64,000 bases of DNA from Pseudomonas parafulva NBRC 16636 = DSM 17004 (GCF_000730645.1 NZ_BBIU01000020.1:1-64000); one strand, 5' to 3'. Counted from the stretch's first letter, positions 1 to 16,622 are shown. Numbers and translations: made by a program. The notes: a model not told the origin generated them from the sequence alone.

Positions 1-166
1 ATGCCCGTCACCTCCCTCCGCAAGCCCTCCGCTCGGCCTCCTGAAGTCGCAATCTGCGTCGCCTGAGCTATCGCGCGCTTAGAAGCAACAGCAACAGCAA
101 AAATACCGGGCGGGACTGTAACGGAATGGAGTGGTTGAGATGGGTTCGAGCAGGTAGTTGAACCAT

Positions 167-194
167 AAAAAAGGCCACCCGAAGGTGGCCTTAA
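167..194 (-). terminator. Rho-independent terminator after lpxC
   Basis: A 9-bp perfect stem (AAGGCCACC / GGTGGCCTT) closes a TTCG tetraloop on the minus strand and runs into a T-rich stretch. It lies about 20 nt past the lpxC stop and would end the dcw-lpxC transcript. Bases 1-166 hold no gene I can support, apart from a strong Shine-Dalgarno sequence pointing off the left edge. Confidence 0.9.
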
Positions 195-215
195 TGAACT
201 AGAGAATGTTCGAAC

Positions 216-1163
<948 letters not shown>

Positions 1164-1239
1164 TCAACAAAGGCTGGGGATGATAACAGACCCAACCTTT
1201 GATGAATACCAATCACCCTTATACCCCTGATAAATTTCA

Positions 1240-2436
1240 TTAATCGGCCTGACGACGCAGGAAGGCCGGAATATCGAGGTAATCCAGGTCATCCTGAGGG
1301 TTCAGCTTGGCGGCTGCGGCGGCACCGGCGTGGGCCTGGTTGCGCATCACGGTCGGGCGCTCCAGGTCACGGTAGTTGACCGCTGGCTGCTCCTGGCGCA
1401 CCGGGGCAGGGTTGGATGCCTCGTAGGCCTGCTGGGCAGTTTGCAGGGTGTTGTCGACGACCTTGACCGGCTTCTCGATACGCGCACCCAGGCCAGTAGC
1501 CACAACGGTGACGTGCAGCTCGTCGCGCATGTCCGGGTCGATCACGGTACCCACCTTGACCATCGCGTGGTCGGAGGCGAAGGCTTCGATGATGCTACCC
1601 ACATCGGAGTATTCACCCAGCGACAGGTCAGGGCCTGCGGTGATGTTCACCAGGATGCCACGGGCGCCCTGCAGGTTGACGTCTTCAAGCAGCGGGTTGC
1701 GGATGGCCGCCTCGGTGGCCTCGCGAGCCCGGTTCGGGCCACTGGCGCAGCCGGTACCCATCATGGCCATGCCCATCTCGCCCATCACGGTGCGCACGTC
1801 GGCAAAGTCGACGTTGATCATGCCAGGGCGCTTGATGATGTCGGAGATACCGCGCACGGCGCCGGCCAGCACGTCATCCGCCTTGGCGAAGGCAGACAGC
1901 AGGCTTGCATCCTTGCCCAGGATGGTCAGCAGCTTCTCGTTGGGGATGGTGATCAACGAGTCGACGCTTTCAGCCAGCATGCGGATGCCTTCGTCGGCGA
2001 TCTGCATGCGCTTGCGGCCTTCGAACGGGAACGGACGCGTCACCACCGCAACGGTGAGGATGCCCATTTCCTTGGCCACTTCGGCAATGATCGGTGCTGC
2101 ACCGGTACCGGTACCGCCGCCCATGCCAGTGGTGATGAACACCATGTTGGTGCCTTGCAGCACTTCGGCGATGCGCTCACGGTCTTCCAGCGCGGCCTGG
2201 CGGCCGACTTCCGGATTGGCACCTGCACCCAGGCCCTTGGTCACGCCAGTGCCCAATTGCAGGATGGTGCGTGCACCGATGTTTTTCAGGGCTTGAGCAT
2301 CGGTGTTGGCGCAGATGAATTCCACGCCTTCAATGCTGCTCTTGACCATGTGGTTGACGGCGTTGCCGCCACCACCACCTACACCGATCACCTTGATGAC
2401 CGGGCTTTGCGGGACGTTGTCTACGAGCTCGAACAT
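1240..2436 (-). CDS. ftsZ: Cell division protein FtsZ
   Basis: FtsZ is the tubulin-like GTPase that polymerises into the Z ring at mid-cell. The tubulin signature GGGTGTG is at about residues 106-112. The N-terminal GTP-binding domain is followed by a variable linker rich in Ala and Gln (about 320-380). The C-terminal tail DYLDIPAFLRRQAD is the conserved peptide that binds FtsA and ZipA. At 398 residues it has the usual Pseudomonas length. It follows ftsA by 55 nt, the classic ftsQ-ftsA-ftsZ order. Confidence 0.99.
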   Translation of the reverse strand: MFELVDNVPQSPVIKVIGVGGGGGNAVNHMVKSSIEGVEFICANTDAQALKNIGARTILQLGTGVTKGLGAGANPEVGRQAALEDRERIAEVLQGTNMVFITTGMGGGTGTGAAPIIAEVAKEMGILTVAVVTRPFPFEGRKRMQIADEGIRMLAESVDSLITIPNEKLLTILGKDASLLSAFAKADDVLAGAVRGISDIIKRPGMINVDFADVRTVMGEMGMAMMGTGCASGPNRAREATEAAIRNPLLEDVNLQGARGILVNITAGPDLSLGEYSDVGSIIEAFASDHAMVKVGTVIDPDMRDELHVTVVATGLGARIEKPVKVVDNTLQTAQQAYEASNPAPVRQEQPAVNYRDLERPTVMRNQAHAGAAAAAKLNPQDDLDYLDIPAFLRRQAD

Positions 2437-2491
2437 TTTCCCTCTCCTTACAGTTCTCTAGTTGTCGCGCCTACCACTACTGCTTTGAAAC

Positions 2492-3748
2492 TTAGAAGTT
2501 GCCTTGAACCCACCGCTTGAAGCGCTCAAGCACCGGGGCCTTCGGTTCATCGCCATAGCTGTTGTTGCTGCTGTTGCCGGTCAAAGGCAGGTCTTCGGTC
2601 TGCTTTTGCAGGCCGTAGGTAAGCAAGCCCACACCGGTGGAATAAATCGGGTTGCGCACCACGTCGCTCAGCCCCCGAACGCTGTGCGGTACGCCCAGGC
2701 GTACCGGCATGTGGAAGATTTCTTCGGCCAGTTCAACGGCGCCTTCCATTTTTGCAGTACCGCCGGTGAGGACGATGCCCGCGGGCACCAGGTCCTCGTA
2801 GCCGCTGCGGCGCAGTTCGGCCTGGATCAGCGTGAAGAGCTCGTCGTAACGCGGCTCCACGACTTCGGCCAGGGCCTGGCGCGATAGTTCGCGCGGCGGA
2901 CGGTCGCCCACGCTTGGCACCTTGATGGTTTCGCCGGCGCCAGCCAGCTTGGCCAGGGCACAGGCGTAACGGATCTTGATCTCCTCGGCGTACTGTGTGG
3001 GCGTGCGCAGGGCCATGGCAATGTCATTGGTCACCTGGTCGCCGGCAATCGGGATCACCGCCGTGTGGCGGATGGCGCCTTCGGTGAAGATGGCGATGTC
3101 GGTGGTACCCCCACCGATGTCCACCAGGCACACACCCAGCTCTTTCTCGTCATCGGTCAGCACCGAGTAGGCCGAGGCCAGTTGCTCGAGGATGATGTCG
3201 TCGATTTCAAGGCCGCAGCGGCGCACGCACTTTTCGATGTTCTGGGCAGCGTTGACGGCGCAGGTCACCACGTGAACCTTGGCCTCCAGGCGTACGCCCG
3301 ACATGCCCAGCGGCTCGCGCACACCTTCCTGGTTGTCGATCACATAGTCCTGCGGCAGGGTGTGCAGCACACGCTGGTCTGCCGGGATGGCGACGGCCTG
3401 GGCCGCATCCAGTACCCGCTCCAGGTCGGCCAGGCTGACCTCACGGTCGCGAATGGCGACGATACCGTGGGAGTTGAGGCTGCGGATGTGGTTACCGGCT
3501 ACGCCGACGAATGCCGAGTGAATGCGGCAACCGGCCATCAGCTGCGCTTCTTCAACGGCACGCTGGATCGACTGCACGGTGGACTCGATGTTCACCACCA
3601 CGCCTTTTTTCAGGCCCCGGGACGGATGGGTGCCGATCCCGACGATTTCCAGGGTGCCGTCCTCGCCCACCTCACCCACCAGCGCCACCACCTTGGAGGT
3701 GCCAATGTCCAGCCCGACGATCATTTTGCCGCTATGCGCGTTTGCCAT
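2492..3748 (-). CDS. ftsA: Cell division protein FtsA
   Basis: FtsA is an actin-fold ATPase that tethers FtsZ filaments to the inner membrane and recruits later divisome proteins. The 418-residue protein opens with the nucleotide-binding motif VGLDIGTSKVVALVG and has a second phosphate motif CLVDIGGGTTDIAIF near residue 208. The C-terminal amphipathic membrane helix is ERFKRWVQGNF. It sits 14 nt downstream of ftsQ and directly before ftsZ. Confidence 0.98.
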   Translation of the reverse strand: MANAHSGKMIVGLDIGTSKVVALVGEVGEDGTLEIVGIGTHPSRGLKKGVVVNIESTVQSIQRAVEEAQLMAGCRIHSAFVGVAGNHIRSLNSHGIVAIRDREVSLADLERVLDAAQAVAIPADQRVLHTLPQDYVIDNQEGVREPLGMSGVRLEAKVHVVTCAVNAAQNIEKCVRRCGLEIDDIILEQLASAYSVLTDDEKELGVCLVDIGGGTTDIAIFTEGAIRHTAVIPIAGDQVTNDIAMALRTPTQYAEEIKIRYACALAKLAGAGETIKVPSVGDRPPRELSRQALAEVVEPRYDELFTLIQAELRRSGYEDLVPAGIVLTGGTAKMEGAVELAEEIFHMPVRLGVPHSVRGLSDVVRNPIYSTGVGLLTYGLQKQTEDLPLTGNSSNNSYGDEPKAPVLERFKRWVQGNF

Positions 3749-3762
3749 GGTCCTGCCTCTCT

Positions 3763-4632
3763 CTAATTCTTCGCAACGGCGGGTTGGGCCGTCGTCGGTG
3801 CAATCGGTTCCCGCCAGCCAACGGCAAGCCCGTTGGCGTATCGCAGATCGATGCGGGCGATGTTGGCGATCTGCTCTTTAAGCGTCTTGTCGTAAATGGC
3901 AATGAAACGGCGCATCTTCTCTACCAGATGGTCGCGCCCCAGCAGCAACTCGATGCCTGGCCCGGCGCTGCTCGCACCCGTGGTCAGGAACCAGCTGCCC
4001 CGCTCGCGCAGCTCCAGGCGTGCGATGGAAAAGCCCAGGGGGCGCAGCATCTGGCTCAGTACCTGATACTGCTGCATGACTTGTTGCTGTGCACGCTGCG
4101 GCCCGGCCAGCTGCGGCAGGTGCTCGTAGTTGGCCAGCTCGCGCGGGGTGAATGCCTGGCCCTGGTTGTTGAGCAAGGCTTCATCACCCCAGCGCGCCAC
4201 CGGCAGTTGTTCTTCAAGGCGGATCACGACCTCGTCCGGCCATACACGGCGTACTTCGGCGTGGGCAATCCAGGGCATCTGCTCAAGCTCGGTACGCATC
4301 GCCGGCAGGTCGACGGTGAAGAAGCTGGCCGCCACGTAGGGGGCGATGCGCTGCTGCACGGACTGCTGGCTGATGTAGGTCAGGTCGCCCTGCACGTCGA
4401 TCTTGGTGATGGGCCGGTCGGCATAAGGCATCAGCCGCACCGCGCCCTCGTACGCACCAAAACCTGCGGCTACCAGCAGCACCGGCCACAGCAGGCGCTT
4501 GAGGCCGCCCAGGCTAGGCCGCGGCAGGCGCGCCGATACGGGCTCGTCGGCCACCAGCCGGCTGGCACCACGCGGCACCGGCTTGCTACGGCCGGTAACG
4601 GGTTGCTGCTGACGTATCATCGCGCCTTGCAT
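3763..4632 (-). CDS. ftsQ: Cell division protein FtsQ
   Basis: FtsQ is a bitopic inner-membrane protein that scaffolds FtsB and FtsL in the divisome. The 289-residue protein has a basic, Pro/Arg-rich cytoplasmic tail, one membrane segment near residues 45-62 ([15 protein letters not shown]) and a periplasmic POTRA domain beginning around [10 protein letters not shown]. The start MQGAMIRQ fits the family form in Pseudomonas. The gap to ddlB is 5 nt. Confidence 0.96.
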   Translation of the reverse strand: MQGAMIRQQQPVTGRSKPVPRGASRLVADEPVSARLPRPSLGGLKRLLWPVLLVAAGFGAYEGAVRLMPYADRPITKIDVQGDLTYISQQSVQQRIAPYVAASFFTVDLPAMRTELEQMPWIAHAEVRRVWPDEVVIRLEEQLPVARWGDEALLNNQGQAFTPRELANYEHLPQLAGPQRAQQQVMQQYQVLSQMLRPLGFSIARLELRERGSWFLTTGASSAGPGIELLLGRDHLVEKMRRFIAIYDKTLKEQIANIARIDLRYANGLAVGWREPIAPTTAQPAVAKN

Positions 4633-4637
4633 GATGG

Positions 4638-7031
<2,394 letters not shown>

Positions 7032-7039
<8 letters not shown>

Positions 7040-8111
7040 GGGCCACCTCCAGGCAGATGTCGACTACGGTGCTGGTTGCAGCAGGTTTGGCCAGGCGTCT
7101 TGCCGTACCAGCCATGACAGTGAGTTTCTCGGGTTGCATCAGCACCTCGTTCAGGCGTTCAGCGAGCTGCGCTGCGCCAGTTGTCGCTTGTGGCATCAGG
7201 AAGGCAGCGCCTTCACGGGCCAGATATTGGGCGTTATGGGTCTGGTGGTCGTCGATGGCATGGGGCAAGGGCACCAGCATCGAAGGCAGGCCCGCTGCCG
7301 CCAGCTCGCTGACAGTCAGGGCGCCGGCCCGGCACACCACCAGATCAGCCCAGCCGTAGGCATGGGCCATGTCCTTGATGAAGGGCTCTACCTGAGCCTC
7401 TATGCCAGCCTCGCGATAACGCTCGGCGGTGACCGGCGCATGCTGCTTGCCGGCCTGATGGAACACCTCTGGCCTGACGGCCGCAGGCACTTCGGACAGC
7501 GCCTTAGGCAACAATTTGTTCAATGGTTCCGCACCCAGGCTACCGCCGAGTACCAGCAGGCGTGCCGGGCGCGCAGCCAGCGGCGTGCGCTGTGCGTCCA
7601 TGAACAGCTCAGGGCGCACCGGGTTACCCGTGGTACGGCGCTTGTCGCTGGCGTCGAATGTATTCGGGAACGCCTCGCACACCCGCGCCGACAGCGGTGC
7701 CAGCAAGCGGTTGGCGGTACCGGCCCGGGCGTTTTGCTCGTGGATGACCAGCGGCACACCGCACAGCTTGGCCGCCACACCGCCTGGGCCGGTGACGTAG
7801 CCACCGAAGCCCAGCACGCAGACCGGCTTGAGCTGACGGATCACACGCCGGGCCTGCAAGATCGACTTGATCAGCATCAGCGGCGCCTTCAGCAGCGACA
7901 GCTTGCCCTTGCCGCGCAAACCGCTGACCTCGATGCGGTGCAACGGCAGACCTGCCTGAGGCACCAGTTCGTTCTCGATGCCACGCGGCGTACCCAGCCA
8001 GTGCACGGCATACCCGCGGGCCTGGAACTCACGGGCGCAGGCCAGGGCCGGGAACACGTGGCCCCCGGTGCCGCCTGCCATGATCAATACGTTTTTGCCG
8101 TCAGCGGCCAT
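7032..8111 (-). CDS. murG: UDP-GlcNAc--undecaprenyl-PP-MurNAc-pentapeptide GlcNAc transferase
   Basis: MurG converts lipid I into lipid II on the inner face of the cytoplasmic membrane. The glycine-rich donor loop [11 protein letters not shown] is near the N terminus and a second one, [13 protein letters not shown], is near residue 100. The start [11 protein letters not shown] at 8111 gives 359 residues, the normal length. An in-frame upstream ATG at 8150 lies deeper inside ftsW and is less likely. The gene overlaps the end of ftsW. Confidence 0.97.
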
Positions 8112-9315
8112 GACTGGGCTCCTCGGCAAAATCGCTCTCGCTGAATTCATGTTCCTCGCTACCCAGGTGCGTGCGGCTTTCCCACTCGATGCGCAGCAAC
8201 AGGCCCACGCAGGCGCAGCAAATCACCAGGGAACTACCGCCATAACTGAGGAACGGCAGGGTCAGGCCCTTGGTCGGCAACAGGCCGACGTTCACGCCGA
8301 TGTTGATCAGGAACTGGCCAATCCACAGGAAGGCCAGGCCGAATGCCATGTAGGCAGCAAAGAACTGCTTGGCTTTCTCGGCCCACAAACCGATGTAAAG
8401 GGCACGCACGGTGACGAATACGAACAGCGCGATGGTAACCAGCGAGCCGACCACGCCCAGCTCTTCTGCCAGCACCGAGAACACGAAGTCGGTGTGGGCT
8501 TCTGGCAGGTAGAACTGCTTCTGCACACTGTTGCCCAGGCCCACGCCCAGCCACTCGCCACGGCCGAAGGCAATCAGCGCCTGGGTAAGCTGGTAACCCG
8601 AGCCGAACTGGTCGGACCAGGGGTCGGTGAAGGTGATCAGCCGCGCCATTCGATAGGGCTGCGCCTGTACCAGCACGAACACCGCCACCACCGCCAGCAC
8701 CACCATCAGGCTGAAGCGGAACAGCCCCACCCCGCCGAGGAACAGCATGGCAGCTGCCGCACCCATCATGACCACGGTGGCGCCGAAATCCGGCTCCATC
8801 AGCAACAGGCCGGCCATGGGCAGCAGCACGATGAACGGCTTGAAGAAGCCCATCCAGCTTTCGCGCACCTCGGTCTGGCGCCGCACCAGGTAACCGGCGA
8901 GGTAGATGACCACGAATACCTTGGCGATTTCAGACGGCTGCACGTTGAAGAAACTGAAGCCGATCCAGCGCATCGAGCCGTTCACCTCGCGGCCAATGCC
9001 GGGCACCAGCACCAGCACCAGCAGGCCGAAGGCGCCCAGCAGCATCATGAAGCCCATGCGCTGCCAAGTGGCGATCGGCACCATCATGGTCGCGCCGCAG
9101 GCGACCAGGCCCAGGAATACGTACACCAGGTGGCGGTACATGTGGTAGAGCGGGTTACCCGACTGCACGGCAGCCACTTCCGACGAAGCCGAGGTGATCA
9201 TCACCAGGCCAAGGCCCAGCAAGGCCAGGCAACCTGCCAGCAGCGCGAAGTCCAGGTCGATGCCACGGCCACTGATCAGTGGCGACGGGTAAGGCTTGAG
9301 GACACCGAAGATCAT
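8101..9315 (-). CDS. ftsW: Peptidoglycan glycosyltransferase FtsW (SEDS family)
   Basis: FtsW polymerises lipid II at the septum together with FtsI. The protein is about 404 residues from the ATG at 9315 (MIFGVLKPYP), which overlaps the murD stop by 4 nt. It is highly hydrophobic with about ten membrane segments. SEDS motifs include SMRWIGFSFFNVQPSEIAK and LPFLSYGGSSLV near the C terminus. A longer upstream reading is read-through of murD. Confidence 0.98.
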   Translation of the reverse strand: MIFGVLKPYPSPLISGRGIDLDFALLAGCLALLGLGLVMITSASSEVAAVQSGNPLYHMYRHLVYVFLGLVACGATMMVPIATWQRMGFMMLLGAFGLLVLVLVPGIGREVNGSMRWIGFSFFNVQPSEIAKVFVVIYLAGYLVRRQTEVRESWMGFFKPFIVLLPMAGLLLMEPDFGATVVMMGAAAAMLFLGGVGLFRFSLMVVLAVVAVFVLVQAQPYRMARLITFTDPWSDQFGSGYQLTQALIAFGRGEWLGVGLGNSVQKQFYLPEAHTDFVFSVLAEELGVVGSLVTIALFVFVTVRALYIGLWAEKAKQFFAAYMAFGLAFLWIGQFLINIGVNVGLLPTKGLTLPFLSYGGSSLVICCACVGLLLRIEWESRTHLGSEEHEFSESDFAEEPSHGR

Positions 9316-10658
9316 GCGAGTGCCTCCGCGGCCTGGGCAAACAGGCGCCCGCGTTCTTCGAAGTTCCTGAACATGTCGAGGCTGGCGCAGGCCGGCGACA
9401 GCAGCACGGCGTCCCCGCGCTGGGCCAGCTCGGCGCATTGGCGCACGGCATCTTCCAGGGTGCCGACGCGCACCAGCGGCACGTCGTCGCCCAGTGCGTC
9501 GGCCAGGCGCTCGGCGTCACGGCCCAGCAGCACTACCGCGCGGCAGAAACGCTTGACCGGCTCACGCAACGCCGTGAACTCGGCACCTTTGCCATCCCCC
9601 CCGGCGATCAGCACCAGCTTGCCCTCAATGTCGGCGCCCAAACCTTCGATGGCAGCCAGGGCTGCCCCAACGTTGGTCGCCTTGGAATCGTCATACCAGT
9701 TCACGCCATCGCGCTCGCGCACCCACTGGCAACGGTGGGCCAAGCCACCGAATGCGCGCAGGGCCTCCAGCATGGGCGCGAAGGCAAGCCCTGCCGCGTG
9801 CCCCAAGGCCAGGGCAGCCAGGGCGTTGCTCTGGTTGTGGGCGCCACGAATCTTCAGCTCGCGCACCGGCATCAGGTTCTGGAACTCGAACGCCAGGTAT
9901 TTCTCGCCATCCACTTCGCGCAGGCCGAAGGCCTTGAAGTCCGGTTGGTTCAGGCCAAATGTCCAGCACGGGCGGCCTTCGACCGGCAGTGGTCGGCTGA
10001 GTGCATCCTGGCGGTTGACCACCACCTGGCGCGCCCCACGGAAGATGCGGTGCTTGGCCAGGTGATAGGCCGGCAGGCCGCTGTAGCGGTCCATGTGGTC
10101 TTCGCTGATGTTCAGCACCGTGGCCACTTCGGCATTGAGCTGGTCAGTGGTTTCCAGCTGGAAGCTGGACAGCTCCATCACGTACAGCTCGACGTCATCG
10201 GCCAGCAGGTCCAGCGCCGGCGTGCCGAGGTTACCGCCCACCGCTACGCGCTTGCCGGCCTTGGCCGCCATCTCGCCCACCAGTGTGGTGACAGTGCTCT
10301 TGGCGTTGGAGCCGCTGATGGCGATGATCGGTGCCTTGGCATGGAGGGCAAACAGCTCGATGTCGCCGGAAAGCTTCACCCCCCGTGCCGCCGCCTGTTG
10401 CAGCGCCGGGGTGGAAAGGGCCAGGCCAGGGCTCACATACAGCTCGCTGGCGCGGCACAGGAAGTCGACATCCAGTTCGCCACAGCGTACTTCCACCTGC
10501 GGGTAGTCACGGCGCAGGGTGTCCAGTTCCGGCGGTTGCTCGCGGGTGTCGGCGACCGCAAAGGCGATGCCCCGGCTCGCCAGGAAGCGAACCAGGGACA
10601 TGCCGCTCTTGCCGAGGCCGACAACGATGCGGAATTGGTCGGAAGCGATCAGTGACAC
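9312..10658 (-). CDS. murD: UDP-N-acetylmuramoyl-L-alanine--D-glutamate ligase
   Basis: MurD adds D-Glu to UDP-MurNAc-L-Ala. The 448-residue protein has an N-terminal Rossmann-like domain (VVGLGKSGMSLVRFLA), the P-loop GSNAKSTVTTL (Asn-Ala in place of the commoner Asn-Gly) and LNISEDHMDRY in the central domain. The start lies just beyond mraY, with a 6-nt gap. Confidence 0.98.
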   Translation of the reverse strand: MSLIASDQFRIVVGLGKSGMSLVRFLASRGIAFAVADTREQPPELDTLRRDYPQVEVRCGELDVDFLCRASELYVSPGLALSTPALQQAAARGVKLSGDIELFALHAKAPIIAISGSNAKSTVTTLVGEMAAKAGKRVAVGGNLGTPALDLLADDVELYVMELSSFQLETTDQLNAEVATVLNISEDHMDRYSGLPAYHLAKHRIFRGARQVVVNRQDALSRPLPVEGRPCWTFGLNQPDFKAFGLREVDGEKYLAFEFQNLMPVRELKIRGAHNQSNALAALALGHAAGLAFAPMLEALRAFGGLAHRCQWVRERDGVNWYDDSKATNVGAALAAIEGLGADIEGKLVLIAGGDGKGAEFTALREPVKRFCRAVVLLGRDAERLADALGDDVPLVRVGTLEDAVRQCAELAQRGDAVLLSPACASLDMFRNFEERGRLFAQAAEALA

Positions 10659-10664
10659 GCTCGT

Positions 10665-11747
10665 CTACCTCAGTTTCAGGGTTGCAAGGCCAACCAGCAC
10701 CAGAATCACGGTGATGATCCAGAAGCGGACAATCACCCGTGGCTCCGGCCAGCCCTTGAGTTCAAAGTGGTGGTGTATCGGCGCCATGCGGAACACGCGC
10801 TTGCCGGTGAGCTTGAACGACGCCACCTGGATCACCACCGACAGGGTTTCCATCACGAACACGCCGCCCATGATGAACAGCACGATTTCCTGGCGGACGA
10901 TGACGGCAATGGTGCCCAGTGCCGCGCCCAGCGCGAGCGCGCCCACGTCGCCCATGAATACCTGCGCCGGGTAAGTGTTGAACCACAGGAAGCCCAGGCC
11001 GGCACCGATCAGCGCACCGCAGAACACGATCAACTCGCCCGAGCCCGGCACGTACGGGATCAGCAGGTATTCGGCGAACTTCACGTTGCCCGACAGGTAG
11101 CAGAAGATGCCCAGCGCCCCACCCACCATCACCGTCGGCATGATCGCCAGGCCATCGAGGCCGTCGGTGAGGTTGACGGCGTTGCTGGAGCCGACGATGA
11201 CGAAATAGGTCAGCACCACGAAGCCGATGCCCAGCGGGATGGTGACGTCCTTGATGAACGGCAGTATCAGCGTGGTTTCGACACTGGTTGGCGCGGTCTT
11301 GTACAGGAATACCGCTGCAGCCAGGCCGAACACCGACTGCCAGAAGTATTTCCAGCGGCTGGGCAGCCCACGGGAGTTTTTCTCGATGACCTTGCGGTAG
11401 TCGTCCACCCAGCCGATGGCACCGAAAGCCAGGGTGACGATCAGCACCACCCACACGTAACGGTTGGTAAGGTCAGCCCACAGCAGCGTGCTGACGGCGA
11501 TGGCGGAAAGGATCAGCGCACCGCCCATGGTCGGGGTGCCGGACTTGGAGAGGTGCGATTGCGGCCCGTCGTTGCGCACGGCCTGGCCGATCTGACGGAT
11601 TTGCAGGGTACGGATCATCCACGGCCCCAGCCACAGCGCCATCGACAACGCGGTCAGTACACCCAGAATCCCGCGCAGGGACAGGTACTGGAAGACCGCG
11701 AAGCCCTTGTGGAACTGTTGCAGATACTCGGCCAACAGCAGCAGCAT
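10665..11747 (-). CDS. mraY: Phospho-N-acetylmuramoyl-pentapeptide transferase
   Basis: MraY transfers phospho-MurNAc-pentapeptide to undecaprenyl phosphate, forming lipid I. The 360-residue integral membrane protein shows the diagnostic [14 protein letters not shown] and [12 protein letters not shown] segments and the C-terminal [11 protein letters not shown] histidine motif. The start at 11747 overlaps the murF stop in a TAATG arrangement. An upstream in-frame start at 11774 lies inside murF and was not used. Confidence 0.98.
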   Translation of the reverse strand: MLLLLAEYLQQFHKGFAVFQYLSLRGILGVLTALSMALWLGPWMIRTLQIRQIGQAVRNDGPQSHLSKSGTPTMGGALILSAIAVSTLLWADLTNRYVWVVLIVTLAFGAIGWVDDYRKVIEKNSRGLPSRWKYFWQSVFGLAAAVFLYKTAPTSVETTLILPFIKDVTIPLGIGFVVLTYFVIVGSSNAVNLTDGLDGLAIMPTVMVGGALGIFCYLSGNVKFAEYLLIPYVPGSGELIVFCGALIGAGLGFLWFNTYPAQVFMGDVGALALGAALGTIAVIVRQEIVLFIMGGVFVMETLSVVIQVASFKLTGKRVFRMAPIHHHFELKGWPEPRVIVRFWIITVILVLVGLATLKLR

Positions 11748-13114
11748 TAATGTTTCTCCCCGCTGGCACCGCACAGTGCAGCCACGACGTTTTCCATCGC
11801 AGCGCTGCGCGAGCCTTTTATCAATATGGTGGTGTCGCTGACGTTCTCGGCACTGACAGCGTCGATGAGCTCAGCTTGCGTCGCGAAATGGCGGCCATGT
11901 GCGCCGAATGCCTGTACCGCGTGGGCCATGTTGGCACCCACCGCGTAAAGGGCATCGACTTTGCCGCGGGCATAGTCACCCACCTGACGGTGGCCTTCCT
12001 CTGCCCACTGCCCCAGTTCGCCGATATCTCCAAGCACCAGGACGGTACGCCCGGAAAAGGCGGCGAGTATATCAATGGCCGCGCACATGGAGGTGGGATT
12101 TGCGTTGTAGCTGTCGTCGATAACACAGGCCCCACCCGACGCGATCTGCGCCACGGTACGGCCCTTGACCGGCTGCACGGCAGCCAGGCCCGCGGCGATG
12201 CCGCTCAGGCTCACGCCCACGGCGTGGGCAGCGGCAGCGGCAGCCAGTGCGTTGCTGACGTTGTGCACGCCCAGCAGGTTCAGTTGCACGGTGACTTCAC
12301 CGCCAGCGCCATGCAGGGTGAAGGCCGGGCAGCCACGTACATCCCGGCCAAGGTGACTGGCATGGAAGTCGGCCCCGGGGTTATCCAGGGCGAAGCTGAT
12401 GACGCGATGGCTACCGGCGCGTTTGCGCCAGATATCGAACGCCTTGTCGGCCAAATTGAGGATGGCAATGCCACCTTCACCCAGGCCTTCCAGGATCTCG
12501 CCCTTGGCCTCGACGATCTTTTCCGGGCCGCCGAACTCGCCTACATGGGCGGTACCGGCGTTGTTGATGATGACCACCTGCGGTTTGGTCAGGCCGACGG
12601 TGTAGCGGATTTCGCCAATGCGCGAGGCGCCCAGCTCGATCACTGCCGCGCTGTGCTCGGGCGCGATTTCAAGCAGGGTCAGCGGCGCACCCAGGTCGTT
12701 GTTCAGGTTGCCACGGGTGGCATGCACCAGGCCGCGGGTGCGCAGGATGCTGGCGAGCATTTCCTTCACCGTGGTCTTGCCACTGGAGCCGGTAATGGCC
12801 ACCACCGGGTTGTGGAACCGGGCACGGTTCAGCGCGCCAAGCTGGCCCAGGGCCACACGGCAGTCGGCGACCACCAGTTGCGGCAGGTCGACGCCTGCCA
12901 CTTCGTGCTCGACCAATGCCGCAACTGCGCCCTTGGCCTGCACATCGGCCAGGTAGTCATGGCCATCGAAACGCGGGCCGGCCAAGGCAACGAACAGCTG
13001 CCCGGCACCCACGCTGCGGCTGTCGATGCTCACGCCATCGAAGCGCGCGTCGGCACCGCTCAGGCGACCGCCAAGTGCGCCCGTCAGCTGGCTGAGGGTC
13101 ATGGGCTCAAGCAT
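11747..13114 (-). CDS. murF: UDP-MurNAc-tripeptide--D-alanyl-D-alanine ligase
   Basis: MurF attaches D-Ala-D-Ala to the UDP-MurNAc-tripeptide, completing the pentapeptide. The 455-residue protein has the P-loop [12 protein letters not shown] near residue 110 and the downstream [11 protein letters not shown] motif. The ATG at 13114 has GGGAGG six bases upstream and overlaps the murE end by 8 nt. Confidence 0.98.
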   Translation of the reverse strand: MLEPMTLSQLTGALGGRLSGADARFDGVSIDSRSVGAGQLFVALAGPRFDGHDYLADVQAKGAVAALVEHEVAGVDLPQLVVADCRVALGQLGALNRARFHNPVVAITGSSGKTTVKEMLASILRTRGLVHATRGNLNNDLGAPLTLLEIAPEHSAAVIELGASRIGEIRYTVGLTKPQVVIINNAGTAHVGEFGGPEKIVEAKGEILEGLGEGGIAILNLADKAFDIWRKRAGSHRVISFALDNPGADFHASHLGRDVRGCPAFTLHGAGGEVTVQLNLLGVHNVSNALAAAAAAHAVGVSLSGIAAGLAAVQPVKGRTVAQIASGGACVIDDSYNANPTSMCAAIDILAAFSGRTVLVLGDIGELGQWAEEGHRQVGDYARGKVDALYAVGANMAHAVQAFGAHGRHFATQAELIDAVSAENVSDTTILIKGSRSAAMENVVAALCGASGEKH

Positions 13115-14593
13115 GTGGTGCCTCCCAGGCTGCGAGTGCCTTGTCGGCTTCGATCAAATCGGAGAAGGCGTGACGTTCGCCATTGATCTCCTGGTAATCC
13201 TCGTGCCCCTTGCCGGCCAGCACGATCACATCGTCGGCGGCAGCACCGGCGATCAGTTGGGCAATGGCTGCGCCGCGGCCAGAGACGAAGGCCACCGCAT
13301 CTGGCGCGGAAAACCCCGGGCGGATGTCATCGAAGATGCGCTGTGGGTCTTCGCTGCGCGGGTTGTCATCGGTGACCAGCACCCGGTCGGCCAGGCGCTC
13401 GGCGACTTCGGCCATCAGCGGGCGCTTGCCGCGGTCGCGATCGCCGCCGCAGCCAAACAGGCACAGCAGCTGGCCGTGCGCATGCGGGCGCAGTGCTTCC
13501 AGTACTTTGTCCAGGGCATCGGGTGTGTGTGCATAGTCCACCACCACCAGCGGTTTGCTACCGCCCCCCAGGCGCTGCATGCGGCCTACCGGCCCTTGCA
13601 GTTGCGGGGTGATCTTGAGGATTTCGTCCAGCGCGTAGTCCAGCGCCAGCAGGCTGGCGACGGCGGCCAGCATGTTGCTCAGGTTGAAACGGCCCAGCAG
13701 CTGGCTGCGCAGCGTGCGTTCGCCCTGCGCCGTGACCAGGGTGGCGCACACGCCCTCATCGGTGAACACAGCCTCGCGGCAGAACAGCGTGGCGTCCGGG
13801 TTTTCCAGGCTATAACTGATCAGCCGGGTCTCGATATGATCACCGACAGGGCGCCTGGCATAGGCGTCTGCCAGGCGCTGGCCGAACGTGTCATCCAGGT
13901 TGACCACTTGGCAGCGCAAGCTGGGCCAGGCGAACAGCTTGGCCTTGGCCGCTTCATAGGCCTGCATGCTGCCGTGGTAATCCAGGTGATCGCGGGACAG
14001 GTTGGTCATCACCGCAATGTCGAAGTCGAGCGCAGCCACACGCCCCTGCTCCAGGGCATGGGAAGAGACTTCCATGGCGACGGCCTTGGCGCCCTGCTTC
14101 TTGAGGTCGTAGAGGGTGGCCTGCACGGCGATGGGATCGGGTGTGGTCAGCCGCCCGCTCTGCAGCTCGCCATAGAAGCCGGTACCCAGCGTGCCGATCA
14201 GGCCGCAACGCTGGCCCAACGCATCCAGTGCCTGGGCAACCAGTTGGGTAACGCTGGTCTTACCATTGGTACCGGTCACGCCCAGCAGGTTCAGCTGGCG
14301 GCCGGGGTCGCCATAGAAGCGGCCAGCAATGTCCGACAACTGGGCGACCAGGCCTTTTACCGGAATCAGCGGTACGTCGGTCAGGGGCAACACGTTGGCG
14401 CCCTGCTCTTCGTAGGCCACAGCCGCGGCGCCACGGGCAAGGGCATCGGCAATGTGACCGCGCCCATCGATCTTGGCACCCGGTACGGCCAGGAACAGGT
14501 CGCCAGGGCGCACCTGGCGGCTGTCCAGGGTCAACTCGCGAATCAGCGGGTCACGGCTGGCGTGGGCAAACAGTTTGCTCAGTGGCATCGTCA

Positions 14594-14594
<1 letters not shown>
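13107..14594 (-). CDS. murE: UDP-MurNAc-L-Ala-D-Glu--meso-diaminopimelate ligase
   Basis: MurE adds the third stem-peptide residue. The motif DNPRSEDP near the C terminus is the signature of enzymes that use meso-diaminopimelate rather than lysine. The P-loop is GTNGKTSVTQL near residue 112. The start at 14594 (MTMPLSKLF) has GGAGG nine bases upstream and overlaps the ftsI stop by 1 nt (TAATG). The second ATG at 14588 is an alternative. Confidence 0.97.

Positions 14595-16622
<2,028 letters not shown>

Noticed and set aside
7978..10065. 695-codon plus-strand frame over murG, ftsW and murD
   Set aside because: It runs antisense to three certain genes, changes composition along its length, and contains no family signature.
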